A stretch of DNA of 64,000 nt from Tetmemena sp. SeJ-2015 (Eukaryota; Ciliophora; Spirotrichea; Sporadotrichida; Oxytrichidae), in contig JAJKFJ010022828.1 of assembly GCA_027382625.1 (NCBI GenBank), positions 62,001-126,000 on the forward strand, given 5' to 3'. Every line of letters starts with the position of its first letter. The stretch's first letter is position 1. The position numbers and the translations under genes were made by a program. Shown here in pieces: positions 9,263 through 19,323 of this stretch. The notes beneath the pieces are model-generated. The model was not told where the DNA came from. It searched no databases and saw only the letters and a program-made list of their open reading frames with translations.

Positions 9263-10339
9263 ATGAAGAAAGTCCTTATCCTGTCCACCGCCCTGTGCGG
9301 CATGGCCTTCGCGGCCAATGCCGACGTGACGGTGATGTCCTGGGGCGGTGCCTATGGCGCGGCCCAGACCGAAGGCCATCTGAAGCCCTTCACCGCCAAG
9401 ACCGGCATCGCCACCACGATGATCGACAACGAGAACCCCGCCACGCCGATCAAGGCGATGGTCGAGGCGGGCAACGTCACGGTGGACGTGGCTTCGGTGG
9501 AATATGCCGATGCGATCCGCCTCTGCGACGAAGGCGTTCTCGAGCCGATCGACATCAACAGCCTGCCCGCGGGCGATGACGGCACCCCGGCCGCCGATGA
9601 CTTCCTGCCCGGTGCTGTGACCGATTGCGGCGTGTCGACCGACATCTGGGCGAACGTCTTCGCCTATGACACCACCAAATTCGCCGCCGATGCCGCGCCG
9701 AAGACCGTGGCGGATTTCTTTGATCTCGAGAAGTTCCCCGGCAAGCGCGGGCTGAAGAAGGGCGCGAAAGCCGTTCTGGAACTGGCGCTGATGGCCGATG
9801 GCGTTCCGGCTTCGGAAGTCTACGCCACGCTGGCGACGCCGGAAGGCGTGGACCGCGCCTTTGCCAAGCTCGACACGATCAAGAAGGACGTGGTCTGGTG
9901 GGAAGCGGGCGCGCAGGCACCGCAGCTTCTGGCCGATGGCGAAGTGGCGATGACCACGGCCTATAACGGCCGTATCTTTGCGGCGGCGATCGAAGAGGGC
10001 AAACCCTTCGAGATCGTCTGGGACGGCCAGATCTACGAGAACGAGATGTATGTCGTGCCGAAGGGCGCGCCGAACAAGGACAAGGCGCTGGAATTCATCC
10101 CCTATGCAACCTCGACCGAAGGGCTGCGCGCACAGGCGCAGTACATCTCTTACGGCCCGTCGCGCAAATCGGCGATGAAGGAAGAGCTGCTCTACAAGGA
10201 CGGCAAGACGGTGATGGCCCCGCACCTGCCGACCGCGCCCGAGAACATGACCAACGCCCTGGAATCGAACTTCGAATTCTGGGTCGACAAGGATGCCGAG
10301 CTGAACGAGCGCTTCAACGCCTGGCTGGCGGCGAACTGA
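9263..10339 (+). CDS. ABC transporter substrate-binding protein, PotD/spermidine-putrescine type
   Basis: An intact periplasmic binding protein of 358 aa. The signal peptide MKKVLILSTALCGMAFAANA precedes DVTVMSWGGAYGAAQTEGHL, the standard start of the extracellular solute-binding family 1/PotD group. KVLILSTALCG fits a Sec leader without a lipobox. The central ...VVWWEAGAQAPQLLADGEVAM region is characteristic of PotD-like proteins. GGGAG sits 8 nt before the ATG. It is third-position GC-rich and shows no frameshift, unlike its neighbours. The ligand is likely a polyamine or related cationic compound, by family only. An attenuating terminator separates it from the permeases, which would give an excess of binding protein. 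Confidence 0.88.
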   Translation: MKKVLILSTALCGMAFAANADVTVMSWGGAYGAAQTEGHLKPFTAKTGIATTMIDNENPATPIKAMVEAGNVTVDVASVEYADAIRLCDEGVLEPIDINSLPAGDDGTPAADDFLPGAVTDCGVSTDIWANVFAYDTTKFAADAAPKTVADFFDLEKFPGKRGLKKGAKAVLELALMADGVPASEVYATLATPEGVDRAFAKLDTIKKDVVWWEAGAQAPQLLADGEVAMTTAYNGRIFAAAIEEGKPFEIVWDGQIYENEMYVVPKGAPNKDKALEFIPYATSTEGLRAQAQYISYGPSRKSAMKEELLYKDGKTVMAPHLPTAPENMTNALESNFEFWVDKDAELNERFNAWLAAN

Positions 10340-10348
10340 GACTGAGCG

Positions 10349-10379
10349 GGGGCTGGCGGCGAACGCCGGCCCCTTTTTT
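10349..10379 (+). terminator. Intercistronic terminator between binding protein and permease
   Basis: GGGGCTGGCG-GCGAA-CGCCGGCCCC with one G-T pair, followed by six T. It begins 10 nt after the binding-protein stop and 28 nt before the permease start, so it should partly terminate transcription and raise binding-protein expression relative to the permeases. Confidence 0.75.
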
Positions 10380-10406
10380 CTCCTGTACCGCCGGACCGAC
10401 CCAAGA

Positions 10407-11660
10407 ATGAGCGACGCCGCCGTCTCTGCCCCCCTGACCACCGCCGATGGCCGCCCGCTCAAGGCGGCGCTGGTGGCGGCGCAGGCCCGCGCCAAGCGCC
10501 GGGCTTTCCTTCTGGTGCTGCCGCTTCTCTTGTTCGTTCTGCTGACCTTTGTCATTCCGATCGGGCAGATGCTGCACCGGTCGGTCTATCATGACGGCTG
10601 TTTTCGCCAATGCGCCCGCCGTCTCGGCTGGTTCGCTGCGAACCCGGCAGGTACTGCGCCGGATGAGGCGGCCTTTGCTGCGCTGGCGAGCGATTTCAAG
10701 ACGATGAAGGCCGACAAGACGGCAGGCGAGGCCGGGACGCGGGTGAATTACACCCTGCCGGAATCGCGGTCACTGTTCACCAAGACGGCGCGGGTGGCCG
10801 ATGATCTGGCCCCGCCCTACAAGGACGCTTTCCTGGCGGTCGACAAGAAATGGGGCGAGGGGCTGGTCTGGGAGGCGATGCGGTCTTCCTCGAACGCCTA
10901 TACCTCGGATTTCTACCTGAGCGGCATGGACCTTGAGCGCACCGCCGATGGCGGGATCGAGCGCGTGCCGCCGAAAGAGCGGATCTATGTCTACCTCTAT
11001 CTCAAGACCTTCGCCCTGTCGGGGATGATCACGGTGATCTGCCTTTTGCTGGCATTCCCGGTGGCGCATCTTCTGGCGACGCTGCCGGCGCGCCGCGCGA
11101 ACCTGTTGATGATCCTTGTGCTTCTGCCCTTCTGGACCTCGCTTCTGGTCCGGACGACAAGCTGGATGGTGCTGTTGCAGGGGCAGGGGGTGGTCAATGA
11201 CCTTCTGGTGCGCGGCGGGGTGCTGGCGGACGAGAACCGTCTGGCGATGATGTACAATCAGGCCGGCACGATCATCGTGATGACCCATGTGCTGCTGCCC
11301 TTCATGATCCTGCCGCTCTATTCGGTGATGCGGGTGATCCCGCCCTCATACGCCCGCGCGGCGCGGTCCCTTGGGGCGACAAGCTGGACGACCTTCCGGC
11401 GCATCTACCTGCCGCAGACGCTGCCCGGCATCGGGGCGGGGGCGCTTTTGGTCTTTATCCTTGCGGTCGGCTATTACATCACCCCCGCGCTGGTGGGGGG
11501 GGCCGACGGGCAGCTCATCTCGAACCTGATCCAGTTCCACATGGCCAATTCGAACTGGTCGATGGCGGCCGCGCTTTCGGCGATGCTGCTGGTCGGCATC
11601 CTGCTCTTGTACTGGCTGTATGACCGGCTGGTCGGCATCGACAAACTCAAGCTCGGGTGA
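10407..11660 (+). CDS. ABC transporter permease, PotB type
   Basis: An inner-membrane permease of 417 aa. TM1 is FLLVLPLLLFVLLTFVIPIG. A long periplasmic insert (residues 60-190) is followed by TM segments including MITVICLLLAFPVAHLLATL. The EAA loop is in YARAARSLGATSWTTFRRIY. The large periplasmic insertion between TM1 and TM2 is usual for this subfamily. A short garbled stretch near 10600-10645 (GCFRQCARRLG) reads sensibly in the next frame, so two compensating indels are likely there. It pairs with the permease at 11667 to form the channel. Confidence 0.85.
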   Translation: MSDAAVSAPLTTADGRPLKAALVAAQARAKRRAFLLVLPLLLFVLLTFVIPIGQMLHRSVYHDGCFRQCARRLGWFAANPAGTAPDEAAFAALASDFKTMKADKTAGEAGTRVNYTLPESRSLFTKTARVADDLAPPYKDAFLAVDKKWGEGLVWEAMRSSSNAYTSDFYLSGMDLERTADGGIERVPPKERIYVYLYLKTFALSGMITVICLLLAFPVAHLLATLPARRANLLMILVLLPFWTSLLVRTTSWMVLLQGQGVVNDLLVRGGVLADENRLAMMYNQAGTIIVMTHVLLPFMILPLYSVMRVIPPSYARAARSLGATSWTTFRRIYLPQTLPGIGAGALLVFILAVGYYITPALVGGADGQLISNLIQFHMANSNWSMAAALSAMLLVGILLLYWLYDRLVGIDKLKLG

Positions 11661-11666
11661 TCTGAC

Positions 11667-12600
11667 ATGGCCCTTCCCTCTATGCGACCCTCTCGAGCGG
11701 ACTGGCACCTACAGCTACATCGCGATCTGCGTGGCGGTTTTCGTTCCTGATCGCGCCGATCCTGATCGTCATCCCGCTGTCGTTCAACGTCGAGCCTTAC
11801 TTCACCTTCACCAGAAGATGCTGGACGCTGGACCCCGACCGGCTACAGCCTGCGCTGGTATGACGAATTGCTGAACCTAGTGGATGCAGGCGCCGAGACC
11901 GAGCGCGGCGCCTCGTGGTCGCCGATATGTGGGCCAATGCGCCTGGTGAAGGCGCGCAAGAATTCGGTGATCGTCGGCTTCTGGGCGACGATCTTCGCCA
12001 CCGTGCTGGGCACGCTGGCGGCGCTGGGCCTGTCGCGGCCCGAGAATGCCCTATCGCCGCGCGATATGGCGATTCCTGATCTCGCCGATGATCGTGCCGA
12101 TCATCATCATCGCGACGGGGCTGTTCTTCTTTTACTCGAACCCGTGCAGCATGCTGGGCTTCAGCTGCGGGCGGCTGACCAGCACCTATCTGGGCGTGAT
12201 CCTGGCCCATACCGCGCTGGGGATTCCCTTCGTGATCATCACGGTGACTGCCACGCTGTCGGGCTTTGACCAAAGCCTGATCCGCGCGTCGGCCAGCCTG
12301 GGGGCCAATCCGCGCACCACCTTCTTCAAGATCATCATGCCGCTGATCCTGCCGGGTGTGATTTCGGGCGCGCTGTTCGCCTTTGTCACGTCGTTTGACG
12401 AAGTGGTGGCCGTGCTGTTCCTGGCAGGCCCCGAACAGCAGACCATCCCGAGACAGATGTGGAACGGCATCCGCGAGCAGATCAGCCCGGCGATCCTTGC
12501 GGTGGCCACCATCCTGGTGGTGATCTCGATCGGGCTTCTGGCCTCGGTCGAGCTGTTGCGGCGGCGGTCGGACCGGCTGCGGGGCGTCACCGGGCGGTAA
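11667..12600 (+). CDS. ABC transporter permease, PotC type (frameshifted)
   Basis: The second permease of the polyamine-type importer. The C-terminal 170 residues are open (12046-12600) and show FLISPMIVPIIIIATGLFFF, the EAA loop in LIRASASLGANPRTTFFKII and a final TM near ILAVATILVVISIGLLASVE. The N-terminal third is scattered over the frames of 11667-11870 and 11868-12060, so there are indels near 11735, 11810, 11870 and 12050. It starts 6 nt after the upstream permease stop, implying translational coupling. It is convergent with the AEC transporter gene, with only 15 nt between stops. Confidence 0.8.
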
Positions 12601-12615
12601 GGCCCGGGCCACGCC

Positions 12616-13553
12616 TCAGGGCAGGATTTGCAGCCAGACCCAGACGGTCAGGATCGAGCTGGCCGTGCCGATCAGCACACTTGACGCTGCAACCCGTTTT
12701 GCCACGCCGTAGTATATGGCGAAAGATAGGCGTTGACGCCGGGGGCCATCGCGGCGGTCATGACCGCCGAGCGGAGCTGGTCACGGTCGAGCGCAAAGAC
12801 GCCGCGGGCCAGCCCATAGGTGATGGCGGGATGGACCAGGATCGAAAGGCCGCAGCACATGGCGATGGCCTTCATGTCACCCTCGGGGCGGTAGCGCAGC
12901 AGGACGCCACCCAGGCCGAACAGCGCGGCAGGCACGGCGGCGCGGCTGATCAGGTCCATAAAGCCCGCCATGGCCGCGGGGATGGGCAGGCCCGAGACAT
13001 TGTAGGCGGCGCCCGACAGCACGCCGATCACCAGTGGCTGGGTAAAGACGCCGCGCAGGATCTGCCGCGTCAGGGCCAGCGGGTCGGCCAGCCTGCCGCG
13101 CGAGCGCACCAGTTCCATGATCACGATGCCGAAGATGTAGAAGATCGGCGAATGCAGCGCGATGATGGCGAAGTTTCCCGCCAGCGCGGCCGTGCCATAG
13201 GCGCGCTCGGTGATCGGAACACCCAGAAGCAGCGTGTTCGAAAACAGGCAGACAAAACCGATGGCGACGCAATCCTCAAGCGGGCGGCGGAACAGCAGTC
13301 GCGCGCCCAGAAAACCCAGGCCAAAACAGGTGAAGGCGCCGATATAGAAGGAAAGGAACAGCGAGACTTCCGCCTGGGCGCCAAGATCCAGTGTCGAGAT
13401 GGATTTGAACAGCAGCACCGGGATGGCAAAGCTTTGGGCAAAGCGCATCAGCCCATCCACCGCCGCCTCGCCGAAATTCAGCCAGCGCGCGGCGGCATAG
13501 CCGAAGCCGATGACCAGAAAGACCGGAAGGATGACATCAAGAAGCGCGCTCAC
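12616..13553 (-). CDS. AEC (auxin efflux carrier)-family transporter
   Basis: An inner-membrane carrier with about ten TM segments, starting MSALLDVILPVFLVIGFGYA and containing the conserved LLFKSISTLDLG and VCLFSNTLLLGVPITERAYG segments of the AEC family, which export or import small organic acids. An indel near 12720 changes the frame in the last TM; the alternative frame reads on (SSVLIGTASSILTVWVWLQ) to a stop at 12616. It starts with GTG at 13553 overlapping the MBL-hydrolase stop (GTGA), so it is the last gene of the conserved minus-strand operon. The substrate is unknown. Confidence 0.82.
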
Positions 13554-14341
13554 GCGACATTCTCGTAAGTGATCTGCATCCCGTCATAGGCGGCGAAGAC
13601 ATGGGAGGGGGTTTCGGCCTCGACCGCCGTGTGATCCAGGTCGACATGCATATTGGTCAGGACGGCACGGGCGGGATTGGCGCGGGCGATCCATTCCAGC
13701 GTCAGGGCGAGGTGGGCATGGGTCGGGTGCGGCTTGCGGCGGAGGGCGTCGACCACCCAGCACTCCAGACCGTCCAGCACGGGCCAGCTTTCCTCGGGGA
13801 TGGAAACGGCATCGGGCAGATAGGCCAAGGGGCCGATGCGGAAGCCGAGCGCGTCGGTCGGGCCGTGATTGGCGCTGAAAGGCTGCAGCACGACATCGCC
13901 GGCGCTGGTGGCCAGCTTGACGCGACCCTTGATCGTGTGCAGGTCGAGAATTGGCGGATAGGGGCTGCCTTCGGGTTGGACGAAGGCGTAGCCGAAGCGC
14001 GAGAGCAGCGCCGGTCTGTGCGGCCAGACGGCAGGGCGGCGCAGTTGAAGGTGATCTGGCGCAGATCGTCGATGCCATGCATGTGGTCGGCCATGGGAAT
14101 GGGTATAGACCACCGCATCCAGCCGCCCGATCCCGGCATCCAGCAATTGGTCGCGCATGTCGGGCGAGGTGTCGATCAACACGCGCGTGCGGCCCCCGCC
14201 TCGGTCACGCTCGACCAGCATGGAGCAGCGGCGGCGGCGGTTTTTCGGGTTGGTCGGATCGCATTGGCCCCATTCGCCGCCCAGCCTTGGCACGCCACCC
14301 GAAGAGCCGCAGCCCAGGATGGTAAAGCGCAGCGCTGCCAT
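13550..14341 (-). CDS. MBL-fold metallo-hydrolase, PhnP-like
   Basis: A metallo-beta-lactamase-fold hydrolase. It opens with FTILGCGSSGGVPRLGGEWG, typical of the PhnP-like group of cyclic phosphodiesterase/hydrolase proteins. The zinc motif T-H-S-H-A-D-H is present but split by an indel near 14085, with a compensating one near 14015. A C-terminal HxxxxLD-type motif (TNMHVDLDHTAVE) is present. The ATG at 14341 overlaps the tatD stop (TGATG), indicating translational coupling. In Rhodobacteraceae this gene regularly follows tatD, whose product is also a hydrolase. The biological substrate is not known. Confidence 0.85.
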   Translation of the reverse strand: MAALRFTILGCGSSGGVPRLGGEWGQCDPTNPKNRRRRCSMLVERDRGGGRTRVLIDTSPDMRDQLLDAGIGRLDAVVYTHSHGRPHAWHRRSAPDHLQLRRPAVWPHRPALLSRFGYAFVQPEGSPYPPILDLHTIKGRVKLATSAGDVVLQPFSANHGPTDALGFRIGPLAYLPDAVSIPEESWPVLDGLECWVVDALRRKPHPTHAHLALTLEWIARANPARAVLTNMHVDLDHTAVEAETPSHVFAAYDGMQITYENVA

Positions 14342-15168
14342 CACGCGGCCTGTGCGGCGCGGGCCGCCTTCTGGAAAAGCCGGTCGAAATTCGCCGTGGT
14401 GGCAGCGCGGAACTGCGCTTCGCTCAGGCCAAAGACCTGCGCGCCCGCCCGTGCGGTATGGGCGACATAGGCCGGTTCATTGCGCTTGCCGCGGAAGGGC
14501 GGCGGGGCAAGATAGGGGCTGTCGGTTTCCACCAGGATGCGGTCCAGCGGCGCTTTTGCGAAGATCTCGCGCAGGTCCTGGCTCTTCGGAAAGGCGGCGA
14601 TGCCGGACATCGACAGGTAGAAGCCCATCTCAAGCGCCGCCTCGGCCAGACGCGGGCCGGAGGAAAAGCAATGCATGACGCAAGCATAGGGCTTGCGGCG
14701 ATAGCCTTCCGCAAGGATCGCCTCCATATCGGCATCGGCATCGCGGGCATGGATGACAAGGGGCAGTCCGGTTTCCTGCGCCGCCTCGATATGCAGGCGC
14801 AGTTGCGCCTGCTGGGCGGGCGCGCTGTCGGGCGTGTAGTGATAGTCAAGGCCGGTCTCGCCGATGGCGACCAGCTTGGGGTGGCGCGCGACTTCAAGCA
14901 GATGCTCCAGCGTCTCGGGCGCTTCTTCGGTCACGCTCATCGGGTGCAGGCCATAGGCCCAGAACACGCCCTCATGGGCCTCGGCAATGGCGCGGACCTT
15001 GGCGATGGACCGCGGCCTCGTGCAGATCGAGACAATGCGCGTGACGCCCGCCGCGCGGGCACGCGCGAGGATGGCCTCAAGCTCGCCGTCGAAATCGGGG
15101 AAATCGAGGTGGCAATGGCTGTCCACGAGGTCGGGCAGCGCGGCGAAGGAAGGGGTGTCGGGTTGCAT
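14341..15168 (-). CDS. tatD: TatD-family 3'-5' exonuclease/hydrolase
   Basis: A metal-dependent TIM-barrel DNase of 275 aa. Metal-binding motifs are visible in order: VDSHCHLDF, GETGLDYHYTPDSAP, VIHARDADADM, VMHCFSSGP and VETDSPYLAPPP. The ATG at 15168 (MQPDTPSFAALPDLVDSHCH) is chosen; the longer frame from 15345 reads through the end of holB. A TGA overlapping this ATG (TGATG) is the likely holB stop. The gene is intact. Family members act in DNA repair and RNA or DNA quality control. The order holB-tatD-MBL hydrolase is conserved in the group. Confidence 0.92.
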   Translation of the reverse strand: MQPDTPSFAALPDLVDSHCHLDFPDFDGELEAILARARAAGVTRIVSICTRPRSIAKVRAIAEAHEGVFWAYGLHPMSVTEEAPETLEHLLEVARHPKLVAIGETGLDYHYTPDSAPAQQAQLRLHIEAAQETGLPLVIHARDADADMEAILAEGYRRKPYACVMHCFSSGPRLAEAALEMGFYLSMSGIAAFPKSQDLREIFAKAPLDRILVETDSPYLAPPPFRGKRNEPAYVAHTARAGAQVFGLSEAQFRAATTANFDRLFQKAARAAQAA

Positions 15169-16308
15169 CAGCCCTGCGGTGGCAAAGATGACCCGCCGTC
15201 TCGTCGATCCGGAAAAGCATACCCAAATCAGAAGGGCGGCAGGGTCAAGGTTGACCGCCTTGCCGCCCCCGGGCCCGTTGAGTAAGGGCTTTGCGCGAGA
15301 TGGGCCCCAGATCAGGGCGGCCCGGGCGCGGGGCCAGGCGGGCAAACAGCTCGGCCTCGCCCGGCCCGGCTCGGGCGGGCTCGGGCGGGTGACGGCGGCG
15401 CGCGACAGCCGGGCCAGGAACGGGTCGATCAGGTCAGGGGTCAGATCGAACGCCTGGGGTTGCCGCGCGCGGCCGCCGCCTGGGCCCAGCGCGATGACGC
15501 GGGGCGGTCAGGCGCGGCAGTCGCGGGCACAGCCCCAGAAGTGCGGCATAGGCGGCCAGCCCGTCAAGATGGTCAGGCGGAAAAAGCCTCGCCCGCCGAC
15601 CGCCGCCAGTTCGCGAGCGCATGGTCTGTCGGGTCGATCTCGCCCCCGCCTGGTCCAGCGCCCGGGCCCTGTCGTCGGGCGAGAGGGGCGACAGGCGCCC
15701 AAATTTGCGGCAGCGCGAGCGGATCGTGGGCAGCAAGCGCGCGGGGTGAATGCGAGATCAGCAGGAAGGTCACGCCGGGCGGCGGCTCCTCCAGGGACCT
15801 TCAGCAGCGCATTGGCGGCGGAAGGGTTCATCTCGTCGATCGAGTCGATGATCGCGACCCGCGCGCCGCCATCGGCGGCGGAAAGCGCGAAGAACTTTTT
15901 CAGCGCGCGGACTTCTTCCACCGTGATGACCTGCGACAGCGCGCTGCCGGTCTTGTTTGCCCCCCGGCGCAGCAGGAACAGCCGGGGTTCGGCAAGCGCC
16001 TTCATCCGCCGCGCGACCGGATGTTCGGGGTCAATGTCCAGGCTTTCGGGCGGCGGCGGCGCGCCGAACATGCCGCCGTCCGGCTCGGTCGGCGTGGCAA
16101 GAAGGAAGCGCGCGATGCGCCAGGCCAGCGTCGCCTTGCCCAGGCCGCGCGGGCCGGTCAGCATCCAGGCATGGTGCAGGCGCCCGCGCATGGGGGGCCA
16201 GAAACTCGGCCTCGGCCGCGCATGGCCATAAAGCCGCGCGGTCTCGCGCGGGTGGGGGGCACCTTCCAGGCGGTCGGGTTCGGGCAGGGGATCGGGGGTG
16301 GCGGCCAT
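15168..16308 (-). CDS. holB: DNA polymerase III subunit delta' (frameshifted)
   Basis: A clamp-loader AAA+ subunit. The N-terminal part is clear: HHAWMLTGPRGLGKATLAWR carries the degenerate P-loop, and the DExx-equivalent region reads VAIIDSIDEMNPSAANALLK. Downstream LLPTIRSRCRKFGRLSPLSP (sensor 1/SRC motif) is in another frame (15434-15736), and the last ~270 nt up to tatD are broken further, so indels occur near 15790, 15735, 15640 and in several places before 15450. An indel pair near 16190-16200 garbles residues 30-42. The start at 16308 lies 100 nt after tmk. The product loads the beta clamp at the replication fork. The identity is secure; the C-terminus is not. Confidence 0.82.
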
Positions 16309-16408
16309 GGCACAGCAATGCCATGCAGCGGCGCGGGGGGGAAGGGGAAACGCCCCCTGCGACCCCGGCTCCTGCCCCGCCCATCCCGCCCGCCGTAGGG
16401 CTGGCGCA

Positions 16409-17028
16409 TCAGCCCCGGGGCAGATGCGGCGCGACGGTTTCCAGCACCCGGGCGGCGACCGCCTCGGGCACGGCGTCGCCCGCGATCACGCGGAAGCGCG
16501 TCTTGTGGCTGTCGGCCAGCGCCAGGAAACCCGCCCGGGCGCGGTTCTGGAAGGCGAGGCCCATATCCTCGAAGCGCATCTCGCTGCCCGCCGGGCGACG
16601 GCGCGCGACAGGCCGATTTCGGGTCGATGTCGATCAACAGCGTCAGGTCGGGTTCGGTGCCGATCATCAGGGCGTGCAGCCGGTCGACCGTTTCGGCAGG
16701 TCGCCCGGTGATCCCTGGAAGATGCGGGTGGAATCGGCAAAGCGGTCGCAGATCACACCGCCCCGCGCGCCAGTGCCGGGCGGATGGTCTTTTCCAGATG
16801 GTCGCGGCGGGCGGCGGTGAACAGCAGGATCTCGGTTTCCGCCGACCAGCGATCAGGCTCGCCTTCCAGCACAAGGCGGCGGATCTCTTCGGCGCCGGGG
16901 CTGCCGCCCGGCTCGCGCGTCAGGACGACCTCATGGCCGCGCCCGCGCAGGGTCTCGGCCAGCATCCTAGCCTGGGTCGATTTGCCCGAGCCGTCAACAC
17001 CTTCAAAGGACAGGAAGAAGCCTTGCAT
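16409..17028 (-). CDS. tmk: Thymidylate kinase (frameshifted)
   Basis: dTMP kinase, which makes dTDP for DNA synthesis. It begins MQGFFLSFEGVDGSGKSTQA with the P-loop EGVDGSGKST, followed by the DR(E/X) region VVLTREPGGSPGAEEIR. The remainder shifts frame near 16757 and again near 16610: TGRPAETVDRLHALMIGTEP and DLTLLIDIDP are open in the second frame, and the C-terminus ends PHLPRG before a TGA at 16409-16411. The inferred length of about 206 aa is normal. It begins 9 nt downstream of the carboxypeptidase stop, so the two are cotranscribed. Holding tmk next to holB is common in bacteria. Confidence 0.9.
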
Positions 17029-17037
17029 CCGCTTGGG

Positions 17038-18130
17038 TCAGGAGGCCGGGGCCGCGCCGCCGACATAGGTGGACCACAGATAGGTCGCGGCGGTCTTGAG
17101 CCGCCCGGTGAAGCCCGCCTTGGCGACATCGGCCTCGGCCACCAGCGCGATGCGGCGGTCGGGCAGGTCGGGGATATGCAGGATCAGCTCGGCCACGCGC
17201 GATCCCTTGACCACCGGCGCGATCAGCGGCCCTTATAGACCACCTCGGCCTCGATCTTGTCCTGCACCAGCGCGGGCACCAGAAGCCGCAGGTCCTTTTC
17301 CGGCACCAGGCCCACGCTCTGCGCGGCCCCCATATGCACTTCGGCCTCGGCCACGCGGACGCCCTCATGCGCCACGGTCTTTTCGGCGAACTGGCGGAAG
17401 GCCCAGCTGACGATGCGTTCGGATTCCTCGGCGCGGGCCGTGTCCGAGGGCAGGCCGGTGATGGCAAAGATCACCCGGCGCTCGCCCTGCTTGACGCTGC
17501 CGACCAGGCCGTAGCCCGCTTCGGTGGTGTGGCCGGTCTTGAGCCCGTCGGCGCCGACGCCCAGTTTCAACAGCGGGTTGCGGTTGTGGCGGTTATCGGG
17601 CGCGCGGTCCTTGTAGTTGAACTCGGTCTGGGAAAAGATCGGGTAATATTCCGGGAATTCCTCGATCAGCCGCTGGGCAAGGATGCCCAGATCGCGCATC
17701 GACATGCGCTGGGTCGGGTCGGGCCATCCGCTGGCATTGGCGAAATGCGACGCGGTCATGCCAAGCGCCTTGGCGCGTTCGGTCATGAGGTCGGCAAAGG
17801 CCTCTTCGGTGCCGGCCAGACCTTCGGCGACCACGACGCAGGCGTCGTTGCCCGAGTTGATGATGATGCCGTGGATCAGCTCCTCGACCGGGGGCCCGGG
17901 TCGGTTTCCTGCGGGGAAACATCGTCGACCCGCCCAGGCCTTGGCCCGGGCCGACACTGCGAACTGGGTCGCAAAGTCACGCGACCGTCGCGCAGCGCCT
18001 CGAACAGCATGTTGATCTCATCAGTTTCGACATGCTGGCGGGCGGCAGCGGCTGGGCGGCATTTTTGTCCATCAAGACGTAGCGGGTACGCCCTGGGCGG
18101 CTGGCCCAAGCGCCCAAGGAGTCCGGGCGG
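17038..18130 (-). CDS. D-alanyl-D-alanine carboxypeptidase, PBP5/DacA type (frameshifted, N-terminus unclear)
   Basis: A serine peptidase of family S11 that trims the terminal D-Ala of peptidoglycan stem peptides in the periplasm. The SxxK active-site motif is SMSK (about 18023-18037), the SxN motif is in INSGNDACVVVAEG, and the KTG motif is in DGLKTGHTTEAGYGLVGSVK. The C-terminal beta domain ends near a TGA at 17038-17040. Frames change near 18015, 17940, 17900 and 17235. Upstream of MDKNAAQPLPPASMSK there is too little DNA before the SPOR gene for a normal signal peptide and first strand, so sequence may be missing around 18100-18240. It lies between the SPOR lipoprotein and tmk. Confidence 0.85.
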
Positions 18131-18139
18131 CCTGGCCGC

Positions 18140-19050
18140 CTGAGGCGGCCCGGAGGTTGGGGCCCCCGCCCCATTTGCGTGGCGTGGCGGGGCCCCCCGG
18201 GGACCACCGCACGCCCCGGGGGGGCGACCGCCTAGGGCTTGCCCTGCGAGGTTTTGGCCTTGGCCTGGGCGGTGACGCCCGCCTTGGGCCCGCTTGTCGA
18301 CCGCGCGCTTGGCATTGGCCTCGACCGAGAAGAAGCCGATCTGGATCGGACGGCCCGCACCGCTGGCGGCCGGGGCAGGGGCTGCCGGGGCAGGGGCCGG
18401 AGAGGCAGCCGGTGCTGCAGCTGGAGCGGCGGCGTCCAGCGCTGCGCTGGCTATGGCGGCGGTCTCGGCCGCCTTCTTCTTGTCCTTGCCCTTGGCCTTG
18501 GCCGGGGCAGTGGCGGGTGCGTCAAGCGGCTGGGTGGCGACCCGCCCCCATCGATCGCGCCGCGGGCCCGGGGGGGAGGGGGGCCGCCGGTCCAGCACCG
18601 GGGGCGCCGGGGCCGCCGGGCGCTTTCGGGCCAGCCGGGGCCCAGATCTTGCCGGGCTGACCCGCCAGAAGCCCCAGCGCCTCGGCCGCATCGGACGAGA
18701 TCTGCAACGGCGGGCCGGGATTGTCGCGCTCGCGGCGGAACAAGGCGCCGATCACGAATTTGCCATTGGCCGGATTGCGCATGATCACCCGTTCGGGGTC
18801 CTTGACATCGGCCGAAGCGACCCAGACCCCGCCCAGCGAGGGCCGGCCATCCCAAAGCGCATCGGCGCTGACCTGATAGACCTGCGGCGCCTCGACATCG
18901 CGGTCGACCAGACGGGTCGATTTCTGCGGCTTGGCCTCAGCCGCGGCGGCGCCCTCCTTGGGCGCGGCCTTGAACGGATTGGCCCCCGGCTCGCAGGCGG
19001 AAAGCGCCAGCGCAGCGCAAGAAGTGCCGTGTGTGATATGCCCGTGCCAT
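18140..19050 (-). CDS. SPOR-domain lipoprotein (frameshifted)
   Basis: An envelope lipoprotein with a C-terminal SPOR (peptidoglycan-binding) domain. The leader read in one frame ends LALSACEPG, a good lipobox, from an ATG at 19050 with an indel shortly after the start. The middle frame (STRLVDRDVEAPQVYQVSAD, then NGKFVIGALFRRERDNPGPP) is continuous to about 18600. An Ala/Pro-rich linker (about 18360-18520) leads to IQIGFFSVEANAKRAVDK, the first strand and helix of SPOR. The second half of SPOR is unreadable in 18110-18240, where G and C runs are inflated. Family members localise at the septum. It is the first gene of the conserved operon. Confidence 0.75.
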
Positions 19051-19323
19051 CTAACTCGTCCCTGCAGGTCGTTTGCTGCGTGCTTATTCTGTGAGTGCCG
19101 CTGCGGGCGGCCTGTCTGGCCCGCCGGCTCTGGCCCGGGATCGGCGGATTCGCGCGGATCATAGCTATCGCCTTGCCATGGAAGGGCAGAGGGGCGGGCT
19201 CTTCACGATCGGCGGAAAACATCCCGGCCGTGGTCTTTCAGAATCACCCGTTCCCCGTAAGCCGCGTCAGGCCGCCGCGCGGCAAGGACGACCCCTGCCG
19301 CGCGAAACCCGCAAGGGCGGATC

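Noticed and set aside
9245..10555. A 436-codon open frame antisense to the PotD-type binding protein
   Set aside because: The sense strand encodes an intact binding protein; the antisense product has no signal, domain or ribosome site.
12459..13568. A 369-codon plus-strand frame over the AEC transporter gene
   Set aside because: It is antisense to a well-supported membrane transporter and rich in Arg, Gln and Gly without any motif.
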